Shown here: positions 1-11,300 of the stretch, piece by piece | Numbering within the stretch: the stretch's first letter is position 1 | Layout: every line of letters begins with the position of its first letter | Assembly (NCBI GenBank): GCA_949752745.1 | Contig: OX457024.1 | Span: forward strand, 110,412,219 to 110,476,218 | Source: Protula sp. h YS-2021 | Taxonomy: Eukaryota; Annelida; Polychaeta; Sabellida; Serpulidae | Direction: 5' to 3' | Length of the DNA: 64,000 nucleotides | Notes under the pieces: model-generated | The model's input: only the letters and a program-made list of their open reading frames with translations | The model's database searches: none | Told to the model about the DNA's origin: nothing | Translations under genes and position numbers: made by a program

Positions 1-1503
1 GTTTGGCTTATATTAAGAAACCTCTAATGTGGAATGAGTCGGGTTTCTGCCTGTTCTACAAAAATTTTATTTGGTTAAGTATACATTCCCATAGTATGTT
101 TCGCATTTATAAAAAAAAATTGCGTTGTGTGTGGTGAAAGGATTTCATTCATAAGTTCTATATCGTTACTATGTAGTTAATTTTAAAGATTTCATAAACG
201 CATGACGTCATAGCTCATTTAGTCGTCATATTTACTAAGTTTTCGTTTTTATCAAGGGCGGCTTTATGATGTTTTATATGAGAGCTTAATGTTACATTTG
301 AATGATGAATTTGTATGTAAGTATGTAAATTTAACGTAACTTCCGTGCGATTTTGAAATGCATGTTGATGTTATTTTGCGTTAGCACTGGATAGCTTGCC
401 CAGTGAGAGCACGAGGACGCGAATAACATTAGCTCCTGGCATATTTTCGAGATGTTCTTCTTCCTTCCCAAATTAAGCAGCGCATTTTGCAAATTTTGAC
501 GGATAGGTTGTGCATCTTCTGTGTCAATTTTCAAGTTTTCAATTCCATCAAAAAAGTCAATATCAAAAATCGTGTTCTGTGAAAACATCTTGAAATCCAA
601 TCAAAATTTTGCTAGTTGCACTTTTTGGTTTCATTCAATTGAACAGAACAGCAAATTATAATTACCAAGTATACTGTTTATTTTTTCATACAATAAAGAA
701 CTGCATAGTAAACTAAGAAAGTTAACTCTTATCATACAGGTCCAGATATACCGTCTCGACCCAACCAGACAGGTGGACCTCTAGACAGTTTCGGTATTAA
801 TCGATCTTTTGTTTTCGCTTAACATTGTCAACCTTGCATCGATGCGGCAATCAGCGGTTTCATGATTTTGTAGGATGCAATAGAAATAATTAAAATGTAT
901 CATGACAATATTTCAAGAACAGTGTGAAAGTTCATTTCTCTGCTTTTAAAAATAAATGTAGGTCACGAAGTATAGGAAAACGACAGTTAGAAAAGCTTAG
1001 AAGATTTTAAAAAAATGTAACCCCAGGTGGCGCCATATTAGCGTAGAAAATGGACTGCATTGTTAATTAATACTGACAGATGTTTTGGAATATTTCCAAC
1101 GTGAAGAGCTTTTAAATATTTAAACCAATTTAAACCAGGTTCCGTTTCTTCTTGGAATTTTTATTTGTTTATCTTTTAACAATTGCAATTATATATCGAT
1201 AATATTCATGTCACATTAATCACAGTTTAAATGCAGCCTTTTTTATTTTTATTTTAGACTACGTTTTCTTCAATAAATCTTTATCGTTTTGTACAGTTTA
1301 ATAATTTTCAGCTTAATTCAGATGTGATAATCAATTGTTATTTAAAATACAGGTAAAGTATCTTATCGGCAATCAGTTTATAAAATGACATATTTCTAAG
1401 AGGAGCCTGTTACACTGAGATAGCAAAAAATACCCACCAACAACAACAGCGAAACCATGAAATATTGTTTCAAAACACCAGTTGCTTTTCACTAAAAACC
1501 ACA

Positions 1504-1601
<98 letters not shown>

Positions 1602-1893
1602 TCATTCCAGCAATACGGGGACCATTTCTGCTAAAAACCACAGTATTAGGGAGACAAAAAATTTATGGAGACTAAAAGTAGGTCTCCATAATCCTTAGCG
1701 TGTTTAAACGTTTTGCAAATACATAGTAAACAAAAAAGAAATGATTCTATTACTTAGTGAATATAATATTTTCTGTTTCAAAATTTAATTTGTGTGCTAC
1801 CACTCGATAACAAGATAAAAAACATATATTATTTTTTCCAAATGGTCTCCCTAAGAGCTTTATATAAGACATGGTCCCCCTATGACTCGTTGC

Positions 1894-1928
<35 letters not shown>

Positions 1929-2225
1929 TGTAATTCCAATAATACGAGGACCATTTTTGCTAAAAACCACAGTATTAGGGAGACCAAAAATTTAAGGAGA
2001 CCAAAAGTAGGACTCCTTAATTCTTAGCGTATTTAAACGTTATGAAACTACATAGTAAACAAAAAACGAATGATTCTGTAACATAGTGAATATAATATAT
2101 TATGTTTTAAAATTAAATTTGTGTGTTACCACTCGATAAAAAGCTAAAAAACATATATTATTTTTTCCAAATGGTCTCCCTAAGTGCTATATATAAGATA
2201 TGGTCTCCGTATGACTGGTTGCAGA

Positions 2226-2281
<56 letters not shown>

Positions 2282-2793
2282 CACGCTAAATATATATAAA
2301 AACAATGAATAGTATAGAAACATTGACTTAACATGACAGAGCTTGACTCCCCAACCCCATCCCCAGGATTAAATGAAGACATACAGGAAACTGAATGCTC
2401 ACCCATACCGTATGGGAGCATACTCTGGAACAAATTGGCTGTCATGCAAGCCTATTTTTATTAAAACTTTTTCCACGAAACGGAGGCAATCTCGTAAACA
2501 CCGTGCATTAAAATCCCACTTTTTTAAGCTCGGAGAACTGAATGAAAATATCTTCTTTCAAAACAAAAATGGCATTCTACTTTGACTCTCTGACGTTGCA
2601 ACTATACAGCTTTCATTGCGTTTTTTTGTTTTTAATACGCAACCCAGGCACTCGGGTTTGACCAGACCAACGATTATTAGCATAATTTGCTTTAGTTCAC
2701 AAAAAGGAAAAAAAAAACAACAAGGCACTGCATGAAATTTTAGAAACTATTCCCCTTGTTGCACCGTCACTGATGCAGGTGTTTACTGATGTT
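1..2793. other. Intergenic region, no supported gene
   Basis: AT-rich sequence at the left end of the window. An 89-codon minus-strand frame (331-600) is open but has no recognisable domain or convincing splice sites, so I do not call it a gene. The only clear structures are the (TA)n tracts and duplicated unit at 1505-2280. The rest shows nothing I can interpret. Confidence 0.5.
1505..2280. repeat. Tandem ~300-bp unit flanked by (TA)n tracts
   Basis: Two diverged copies of a unit of about 300 bp lie at 1599-1894 and 1928-2226. Each begins with a GTGT(C/A)ATTCCA-like start and ends with GACT(C/G)GTTGCAGAT. A (TA)n tract precedes, separates and follows the copies (about 1505-1598, 1896-1926 and 2227-2279). 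The copies share nearly all features, with scattered substitutions. This looks like a tandemly duplicated non-autonomous repeat that carries or targets (TA)n. No coding capacity is seen. Confidence 0.75.
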
Positions 2794-3390
2794 CTAGTTT
2801 TGCTTGCTGTCGTGCTGTCGACTCGTATTGGTCAGTAATAATTCGAATGCAGCCGTCACATTCTCACCGGTTTTTGCACTTACTTCCATAAAAGGAATGC
2901 CAAGTTCTCTGGCAAAATTCAGTCCAGTGTAATAACTAATTTTACGCTTGCTTGACAAGTCCATTTTGTTTCCAATTAAAATTATTTGAACCCTGTTGCT
3001 GCAAGTTTGTTCAATTTGTTTTAAGAAAGAATGAGCTGATCTGTAAAAGGACTCTTCCTGTGTGACGTCGTACACCAGTAATACTCCGTGAGTAGATCGT
3101 AGATATGCACCCGTTAAGCAGCGATATCGATCATGACCTGCTGTGTCCCATATTTGCGCCTTTAGTTTTGTGTCACATAAATCGATATCTTTGACCTCAA
3201 AGTTTATTCCAGTGTTCCGGTCTGATACCTCCCGTTCCATGCGTCCATGGATATATCTACACATTAGACATGTTTTCCCCACTCCAGAAAAGCCAGCGAT
3301 AACCACTTTGCAGGGCAAAGCATCTAGCAAGTCCCGACGACGAATATATGTTGGCGGTATATCAGCTTCGTCAGAGCCCCTAATCCGCTC
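2794..3390 (-). CDS. Rab-like small GTPase (terminal exon), atypical
   Basis: The product is a Ras-superfamily GTP-binding domain closest to Rab proteins, which act in membrane traffic. In the 209-codon open frame (from 3423) I see the P-loop GFSGVGKT (residues 44-51), switch I NTGINFEVK (70-78), switch II WDTAGHDRY (92-100), NKMD (152-155) and SAK (182-184). Two oddities stand out. The catalytic glutamine of WDTAGQ is histidine, a change that slows GTP hydrolysis in Ras. The C-terminus ends in DSKQN with no prenylatable cysteine. The first codons of the open frame are probably intron: a strong acceptor (TCTCTGTTTTCCAG) lies at 3391, so the exon likely starts at 3390 in phase 0. The start codon would then be in an upstream exon. 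Whether this is a separate gene or the last exon of the ankyrin-nucleotidyltransferase gene upstream is unresolved. The family call is firm; the gene structure is not. Confidence 0.8.
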   Translation of the reverse strand, partial: ERIRGSDEADIPPTYIRRRDLLDALPCKVVIAGFSGVGKTCLMCRYIHGRMEREVSDRNTGINFEVKDIDLCDTKLKAQIWDTAGHDRYRCLTGAYLRSTHGVLLVYDVTQEESFYRSAHSFLKQIEQTCSNRVQIILIGNKMDLSSKRKISYYTGLNFARELGIPFMEVSAKTGENVTAAFELLLTNTSRQHDSKQN

Positions 3391-3487
3391 CTGGAAAACA
3401 GAGATGACACTATACATTAACATGTCTTCGTGGCGCTATACTATGTATTTGATGTATGCATGTTTTATGTTATACAAAGGAAGTAAC

Positions 3488-3493
3488 TTTATT
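3488..3493 (-). terminator. Candidate poly(A) signal AATAAA
   Basis: AATAAA on the minus strand lies about 160 nt downstream of the stop of the ankyrin-nucleotidyltransferase frame (3656). It could end that transcript. If used, it argues against splicing onto the GTPase exon. Confidence 0.4.
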
Positions 3494-3655
3494 ATTAAAA
3501 ATTATGTTGAGAACAGATTATTAATAATAGGGTGGAAATAACAAAATCTACAGACAGAGAGACCAAAACTACAGTCCCACTCCTGGATCTAAAGCCCCGA
3601 TTAGACACTAATAATAATATAATGAAAATAGCGCTGGGACTTAATAGTTTGTTTT

Positions 3656-6034
3656 CTATTGATGCAAAACACAAATTACCAGTGAATGATGTTGTGGAAG
3701 TTCGATACTAATTGGAAGAGGTAAGGATGAAACCACTTTCTTTTCTTGTTCCATCATATGAGAATCAAGCCATTGAAGAATATTTGAAACAATAGTTGAC
3801 ATAATGCCACGTCTGAGACAGCAAGATTCAGCAATAATGTAAGCTTTTGAATCAATGGATATGCCCGCGTTGTGATTACAGATAACAATAGTGGTTCTGT
3901 CAAAATAGCTATCCACACGACCCATCATGATATCCTCCTGTAAAACTTTGTAAATAACCCATGCACAGTAGTAACCATTCTTCACTTCCACAGCTTTTAT
4001 TTTCATTGCACACGATTTAAGCATATATGATGTAATAAAGTCTTCTATATTGATTGAACTTTTAACAAAAAAGCGCATAACGCTATGCGATGCAGCAATA
4101 TCACATCGTCGCAAAGCTTTTGCAATAAAAAGTCCTTGTTGATATACTTTAGGTAAGAACAGTATTTCTTCACGTTCCCACTCATGGTAACTGGGTTGAA
4201 AATGAACACCAGTGGCATTAATGTCGTTGTCATGAAGTGAGGACTTTGCTACTAGCCAAGTATTCGACAGCCAAAACGCTGGGGCCAAATCCGTGAAGAA
4301 TTCTAAGGCAATCGCATCGTTTTCATCTTGCCAGAATAATCTAAGGGTCGATATTTTATCTTTTACTAGAATTAAATGCTCACTGAAGAATATGCCGTCA
4401 ATACTGTGTCCCTTCAAACGGATTTGTTCTAATCCGAAACGAAATGCTTCAACAAACAATTGAGTGACTCGTTTTGGGGATAGAATACCCCAGTGTCCAT
4501 GATTGCAGTATCTTCCCCACACAGATTGAAATGGAACGTTAATCGTATCGGAAAATACGAGCCCTACAGTATTTAAAAACTTACAAACGACATCAAGTTC
4601 AATTTTTGTTGCCATTCCTTCGCGAAAACTTCCGGAAAGTATTGCATGAAATTGAAAATGTTTGTATTTTTCGTGGACGGCCATTTCCTTTGAAACTAAA
4701 CCACAAAGTATAAGTAATTGGGTTGCTATCTTGTGCCGTTTCTGGTTCATATTTTTGCTGCACATTTTAGATATAGAACTGTGGACAGTGTCGGCTGAAG
4801 GTCTTTGACACAGATCCATGTTAAGTAGGTCCAATATAATCAACGAGTCATTGCTTTGACTTTCAAAATTAGGCAATTCTATTTGTTTAGGAATGGGATC
4901 TGTTGTTCTACTTTCTAATATTCTGATTATGTGTTCATCACAACCATACACTTTAGCTAATTCCACAGGATGTAGTACTTTCAGAGTTGCATCAAAGTTT
5001 AATTTCTCATTCCTTAGAAGTAGTTGTACTTTGTCTTTGCAACGCAATCGTAAAGCACAAAATAATGCCGATTCGCCATCTGGATATGCGCTGTTTATAT
5101 TTGCTCCCATACCAATAAGATATTCGCAAACCTCTACCGTCGATCGCTCAACTGCTGCAGCTAAAACATGTGGAGCCCAAGAATCACTCTCTTTGTCGCT
5201 ACAAAACACATCACGCATTTTCCAGAAGTTGTACGTAAAGTTGCTGCAGTCCCCAAATCGTTTGATATACAATGACAGAGGATCTTCGTTATGTTTGCTG
5301 CTACAACATGTCTTAATTTCACTTTGCATTGATTTCAACTGGTCAGTAAAATTACTTTTAATAGCACCTTGAATGAGTTCAGACATTTCAGATGCATCCA
5401 GTTTGTCTAATTGGGGTCGCAAAACATTCAGCGCCATCTTGTTTTTCTCTTGAATTGCTCGCAGCAAAGCAAACCAAGTATTGCATTCTCCACGTGACAT
5501 AAGTTGAGCAACAATATCGACATGATTTCCACACGCAGCTAAACTCAATGGACTTTCACCTTTCTTATTGACCCAGTTTATGTCGCATCTCTTATCCTCG
5601 ATTAATAGTTTTGTGACATCAAAATGTTTCTTGGCAATTGCAACAAATAAAGGCGTATCCCCTTCTTCATTTGTGATATTAAGATTGCACTCTGTAGATT
5701 CCAGGAACAATTTTAATATATCTTTTTTGTTTTGGTCAACAATTTCAAATAAAAAAGAATCCTTGCAAGATTTCATCATGTGTTCTGTGTTATGCTCTTT
5801 ATTTGACGTCTGACCTACCGATGTTGTCGGATTATTGGTAGTATTAACTGTGTTTGTATCAAGACCCGTGAGGGAAACATTCCATTCTTCCGCTAGGCGA
5901 CGATACCTGAGCTGATCGCTACGAGAGCGTACACAAAGCCACAAGAAACATATAAGAAGCGCAACAAAACTACATGTTGGTATGATTATAAGTGGTGATG
6001 CGACGTCAATATTAATAGACGCCATGCTGATCAT
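3656..6034 (-). CDS. Membrane-anchored ankyrin repeat / Mab-21 (cGAS-like) nucleotidyltransferase
   Basis: An intronless frame of 792 codons. A hydrophobic segment (residues about 14-36) followed by basic residues predicts an N-terminal membrane anchor with the rest cytosolic. Ankyrin-type repeats follow (about 95-190 and 285-375). The C-terminal half is a Mab-21/cGAS-family nucleotidyltransferase: the G-S motif is at 468-469, the first two catalytic acids are in IELDVV (E479, D481), the third is in TDLAPAF (D582), and the family's GLFIAKALRR helix is at 634-643. With the triad intact, synthesis of a nucleotide second messenger is plausible. The ligand and product cannot be read from sequence. 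The spacing from G-S to the first acid is two residues shorter than in the neighbouring paralogue. No cGAS zinc-ribbon is evident. The first Met is taken as start; Met4 is an alternative. A second gene of the same architecture lies 2.3 kb upstream on the same strand. Confidence 0.85.
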   Translation of the reverse strand: MISMASINIDVASPLIIIPTCSFVALLICFLWLCVRSRSDQLRYRRLAEEWNVSLTGLDTNTVNTTNNPTTSVGQTSNKEHNTEHMMKSCKDSFLFEIVDQNKKDILKLFLESTECNLNITNEEGDTPLFVAIAKKHFDVTKLLIEDKRCDINWVNKKGESPLSLAACGNHVDIVAQLMSRGECNTWFALLRAIQEKNKMALNVLRPQLDKLDASEMSELIQGAIKSNFTDQLKSMQSEIKTCCSSKHNEDPLSLYIKRFGDCSNFTYNFWKMRDVFCSDKESDSWAPHVLAAAVERSTVEVCEYLIGMGANINSAYPDGESALFCALRLRCKDKVQLLLRNEKLNFDATLKVLHPVELAKVYGCDEHIIRILESRTTDPIPKQIELPNFESQSNDSLIILDLLNMDLCQRPSADTVHSSISKMCSKNMNQKRHKIATQLLILCGLVSKEMAVHEKYKHFQFHAILSGSFREGMATKIELDVVCKFLNTVGLVFSDTINVPFQSVWGRYCNHGHWGILSPKRVTQLFVEAFRFGLEQIRLKGHSIDGIFFSEHLILVKDKISTLRLFWQDENDAIALEFFTDLAPAFWLSNTWLVAKSSLHDNDINATGVHFQPSYHEWEREEILFLPKVYQQGLFIAKALRRCDIAASHSVMRFFVKSSINIEDFITSYMLKSCAMKIKAVEVKNGYYCAWVIYKVLQEDIMMGRVDSYFDRTTIVICNHNAGISIDSKAYIIAESCCLRRGIMSTIVSNILQWLDSHMMEQEKKVVSSLPLPISIELPQHHSLVICVLHQ

Positions 6035-6487
6035 TTTTCTTGTATGAATGTTTCATTTTATCTTTCAAACTCGTTTATTATGTTATATATCCGCTAACTC
6101 TGTGTCACAAGAATATTTATAGCAAGACATTTATTTCAAATTCGTTTTAATTCTTTTCTTTTATTGTAACCATGGACACGTAAATGAATATTTGCGTGCA
6201 TCTAATCGTATAGTTTTAACAGACTTGATACTTATTTGTTGAACAAGCTTCACTACTTTGTGTATTCTGTACCTCAGTTACCAATATTAAACACTCTAGC
6301 GTAACGACCAATACTGCTTCCCCTAATTACGGTTATGTTCGCATTTTGTCTGCATAGATATGCAGGCACTTAACCCCTAGCACCATAAATGAAACATTAT
6401 TTCTAACGGTGTCGTCACTCAAGTTTGTTTTAAGTATACCAAGGGCGAAAAAGGCTATTCTTAGCTTGCGCAGCATACCATCTGTGC

Positions 6488-6870
6488 TCTCTCTCTCTGT
6501 CTCTCTCCATCCCTCTCTCTCACTCACTCTGCCTGTCCGTCTCTCTCTCTCCATCCCTCTCTCTCACTCACTCTGCCTCTCCCTCTCCCTCTCTCTCTGT
6601 CCATCCCTCTCTCTCACTCACTCTGCCTCTCTCTCACTCACTCTGCCTCTCCCTCACTCACTCTGCCTCTCCCTCCCTCCCTCCCTCCCTCCCTCCCTCC
6701 CTCCCTCCCTCCCTCCCTCCCTCCCTCCCTCCCTCCCTCCCTCCCTCCCTCCCTCCCTCCCTCCCTCCCTCCCTCCCTCCCTCCCTCCCTCCCTCCCTCC
6801 CTCCCTCCCTCCCTCCCTCCCTCCCTCCCTCCCTCCCTCTCTTTTTTTCTCTCTTTTTCTCTCTCTCTCT
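6488..6870. repeat. CT-rich microsatellite with long (CCCT)n core
   Basis: Imperfect CTCT, CACT and CCATCC pyrimidine blocks (about 6488-6666) lead into an almost perfect (CCCT)n run (about 6667-6838), then back to CT repeats. The plus-strand open frames across it are repeat artefacts. Confidence 0.95.
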
Positions 6871-7911
6871 GGTCTACTGGTCTATTTCAAACAGGCATGC
6901 CTAAGTTGTCTTATATTCTAACGTCAGGTTGACACAGTCTTGAACCAAGAAAAGACTAACCTCGGCTAACAAAAGAATCAAGCACGGACTATTATGGAAT
7001 GAGTCGGAATTGGACTTATTCCGAAAAAGATCTAATATAGAAGTCCTTTATTTGTTGATTCTTTCGCGAACATGATTGTAATATCAAGATCATGTAAATA
7101 AAACTGATAAATATCTTTGCTTACAGCTTAGTTACTACCATGCATAACAGAAATAAATGTTGCAATGTGAAAAGCCAATGTAAAACATCACTACAAAGTC
7201 TAGAGAACCAAGTCTAGTTCCAAAGAAGCACAACTTATCCAAGAAATAACATGGCATAAGACACGTGCATAAAACCAATTAGAATACGCTCATCGACAAA
7301 CTGAGGGGTATGCAGTGGCTGACTAATACAGTGGCATGTAACCCTTCTGATAATATTAAATAAATGAGTTTGGACAAGACTAACAATATGTCTTTAATAT
7401 ATCTGAAAAAGACACACGACGCATAGCTATAACTGATTTAACCACCTGCCTTACTTGGTGGACTTTTACGTTGCACACACCTCGACTTCTGTCTGGGCTT
7501 TACTGTACACATGTAGGAAAACGCCATTAATATAGTTCGAAATAGTCTGTTTGGTCAAATTCTTGTTGAAATATGACATGATATAACCAACGCCTTTTCA
7601 CTATGCTTTCTTTATTCCTCTGTTGCCTGCAAATATTTTAAGTTCGGATCGGACAAAGAAAGTCCGGTTGATATTTATGTCAACCAGGCCCGCCATGGCA
7701 GTGCACGTCTTATCCATGGAATCAGTTCTAGGATGCACACAAAAATACACTGTTTTTTCCTACACCTGGTTAAAAATTATGCCTGATTACACTTTACTGG
7801 AATTGGAAAAACTGAAATTTAAATACTGCGTTCACAACACACGTTGGAGAGTTGTAATCATATTTAATGATCACAACTTTCCGTCAATAATGAAAGTAGT
7901 TTATTGCTTAC

Positions 7912-8080
7912 AACTAAATACATCAAAACAGCATTCATAAATTGCATAAATCTATAAAAACATGTGTACAGGTAGGTGAATAAACTTCGCCTTTATAACT
8001 AAATACATCAAAACAGCATTCAGAAATTGCATAAATCCATAAAAACATGTGCACAGGAATGTGAATAGACTTCGCCTTTT
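7912..8080. repeat. 85-bp tandem duplication
   Basis: Two copies (7912-7996 and 7997-8080) begin AACTAAATACATCAAAACAG and end CTTCGCCTTT, differing at roughly nine positions. No coding sense. Confidence 0.85.
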
Positions 8081-8370
8081 GGCGTAAGTTAAGCCATGAT
8101 AAATTATTTCATTATCCCTTTGACAACTTCAAATAAGTTTTTTTTAGCAAATTTAGCTAATGGGGGTCGTTATGTACACAACATTGGTATCAAAGACAAG
8201 AGCAAATCGTGTTCAGTTATCACAATTGTAGTCAAAATTGTATTTTCAACCAGACTGCCTCAGTTAGTTGCGGACTCCCCTTGGATCCATCACTGATAGA
8301 GCTTCCCCTCCCTAGTATGAACTTCCGCAAAAAAAAAACTGCGAACAATTTTGACTGACATATCGCACTT

Positions 8371-11300
8371 TTAGATTTCGTGAAGGATATCTTCAATCTT
8401 TACAATGAACCGTGCATGGGCAGCCTTACTGGCATAATAGACATTTAGAAAATCAAAACAATGCCCTTCAATTCTATGGTAGACTAATATAGGACCGTTC
8501 AGGTCTGCTTCGAGGGAACTAAAATTGACGACGCTGCTGGCACAACAATCTTGTGTTTTGTTGTCTTTGCTTTTGCCATATGCGCCAAGGAATCGAGATA
8601 TCTGTACTCGGGTATATGCCACGTGGGTTGAGAAGCTATCACATGCATGTGTATAGGATGCTTCGATATGTGAAATAAAGAAACGTATCCAGGCGACTAC
8701 CTTGAGCAGAAAACGTCGCTTAGCGCAGCATTCCTTTCCAATGGTTTCTCCCTCATTAGAGGCGTGTACACATTCAAAAAGTTTGAGAGCGTTTCCCGTG
8801 AAGAAGCATGGGATCTTGCCTTGGATTAAGAAAGTCTCAAGTTGTGAGTAGATTTTATCCGCGCATTGCATGGGTGATAGTCGCTGCAATACTGAACTCC
8901 TCGTTACTGATTCCTTCTCCAAAAGAAAAAACAAGCTTGTCTTTAACATGTAAGACTTCAGACAGTCACTCAGATCCATGTCTGCACTGAGACCAAAAGA
9001 GCGTATTATCTCCGTTGGAAAGAAGGACGTTGACCTCAAAAGTTTTGCGAGCTTGTAACCGTCTTTGATGTTTTGAGGACTGTGTTTTATGATATAGTGC
9101 TCTGAATCTGAAAAAGCTACCTGGAATTCACTTCTGCCTTGAAAGGGCAATGGAAGAACAGTTTTGGTAATAAGGTAAAATCTGGTATCTGGAGGAATAA
9201 TATGCCGTCTCTCTGGCGGAGAAAAGTCAAACGGCACAGCTTGTACCAAATCCACTGTAATGAGAAGATTTCTGTAGTATTGCCCACGCCATGTCACGTG
9301 CATGCAAGCAATATCGCCTGCTGGTTGCATCACAATTGGTTTCCTAGGCAGCACAATATTCCGACCAGAACAGAACTGCCTAAGTGATGAAATGCAGCTG
9401 GCTAAATGATCATAGATGTCGGCTGGAATGCCAGTATGCGCTTTGGCGTCATATTTATGCAAGTGGAAAATTTGCGCGATTCGGTCGCTAAATTGATCGT
9501 TGACTTTAAAGTGAGCAGAGCTTCCGCGGACACTTGGATCTGTTTTAAAATATTTGCCGAGTTCACTGAAAACGCAGAGAAAATCAAATTCATTTGGAAA
9601 AGCTATTCTTGTGCCTTCGGATGAGCTTCCAACTAAAACTGGAGTAAAATGAAATTCAGGATTTATACTCTTCATCTTCTTGGCAGCTTCTCGTAGTATT
9701 GCTGTTATTGTAGATTTAATGAGACTCTTCTCATGATGTGTATTTTGAAGCAGACCAACGCTTCTACTAAATGCTAAAAGTGGCTGTTTTAAGCACTTCT
9801 TACCATCTGTCACTAATCGTATTTTTGTCTCTATTTGGGATTGTCTTTGGTAAGCACGCCTCAGCATCGATAAATGTATCATATTTTTAGGAGGGAGATC
9901 AACTCTTGTGAAATCAATGCATTTGAATATGTCTAGATCTTTCATTGTTATATCCAATACAGAAACGTTAAATCTGTCACAGGATTGTATGTCTGCCCCA
10001 TAGCGTACTAGGGTTTGTATATGCTCTGGTATGCAATGTTCAACTGCAATTTGTAAAGCACATTGTCCATACAAGTCTCTTTTCGTAACAAGATTCGTTG
10101 CGCAAGAACCCAAAGGTGTGTTCATTAGGTAAGTGTAGAAGCGTAGCATTTGCTCACGTTTGCTTTTTCTATATATTTTGTCTGCTAGTAGCGACACAAT
10201 CTTTCCGGTGCATTTCCTATCCACTGCGTGACGTAATACCTCGTCATCAAAATCCAGAGAATGAGGCGGGTTCTTCCATGTTGTGTGAGGAGGACACCAT
10301 TGGTCCATAAAAGCCTCCTGGTCTCTACGAGTCTTATCTCGTAACTCAACATTCACATTGTCAAGTTTTTTCCAGAGACCAATTACCAGTTGCAATTTGG
10401 CTTCGTCGCCAGCTTCGATTGCGCCGCGAAGTGCATATTGAACTTGTGATGCTAGGTGAAGTAACCCTCTTCGAACAAACAACTTGCATACTGCCAACTT
10501 GCACAGGCCAAAAATTATATAAGATGTGCGGGGATTCTCACAGAGGGCCTGGCTGCAGCCACTCAGGAGAATATCTAATATCTTTAGATCTTGAGAAGTG
10601 TTGAAGTTGGATGCAAAAAACACACAGAAGAGCATAAAAGTCATGTTGATACCGTCATGATTTGAATGTGCCAGTAACTTTTGACAGCTTTCGACATCTT
10701 CTTTGAAGGCAGCCATTAACAATGGCATATTTTGTGTTATTAAATAATGCATCTTCCAAACTGGATTATCTATGTCCATTTTTACTATTGTGTCGCATGG
10801 TATATAAGGTTTACTTGGAATCTGAGACAAAATATTCACTATCTCTGCTGCTCCTTCATTAATGGCCATTGTAAGGGGGTTTACTTTGAACTCATAGTCT
10901 GCTATATTTGGATTTATGGTCGGTATTTTTGCCAATATGCGAACAATGTCGTCATGAGCGAATGTCACTGCAGAATGTAGAGCAGTGTGGCCATTTTCGT
11001 TTTGGATATTTGGGTCAATATTTGGCATTTCTACTAGCATTTCAGCAATGTTTATATTTCCAGTTTCTGAAACAAGCATCAAAGGTGTTTGCTTTTTCAA
11101 GGTCTGTACATTTATATTGATATCTGGATGCGTTAACAAGATTCCAGTGGTAACGGGGTCGTTGTTTTTTATAGCCATATGTAGTGGTGAGGCATGTGCA
11201 ATATTGCTACAGATGTTGGGATTCAGATTATTGATTTCCAAGAGGCGATCGACAGCATCTGATTTTGATTCTCTTACAGCTATTAATAAAGCCGTATATC

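Larger units (their letters stand above)
6035..8370. other. Intergenic region between the two ankyrin-nucleotidyltransferase genes
   Basis: No gene seen. It contains the CT/CCCT tract (6488-6870) and an 85-bp tandem duplication (7912-8080). The remainder is AT-rich and unremarkable. Promoter elements for the downstream minus-strand gene should lie near 6040-6400, but none is diagnostic. Confidence 0.5.

Noticed and set aside
331..600. 89-codon minus-strand frame as a gene
   Set aside because: No recognised domain, no clear acceptor, donor or poly(A) context, and short enough to be chance.
3391..3423. Met at 3423 as the true start of the Rab-like GTPase
   Set aside because: The first eleven codons read as a polypyrimidine tract plus CAG acceptor, so they are probably intron.
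3143..3541. 132-codon plus-strand frame
   Set aside because: Antisense shadow of the Rab-like GTPase.
6409..6921. Pro/Ser/Leu-rich 170-codon frame
   Set aside because: Translation of CT and CCCT simple repeats.
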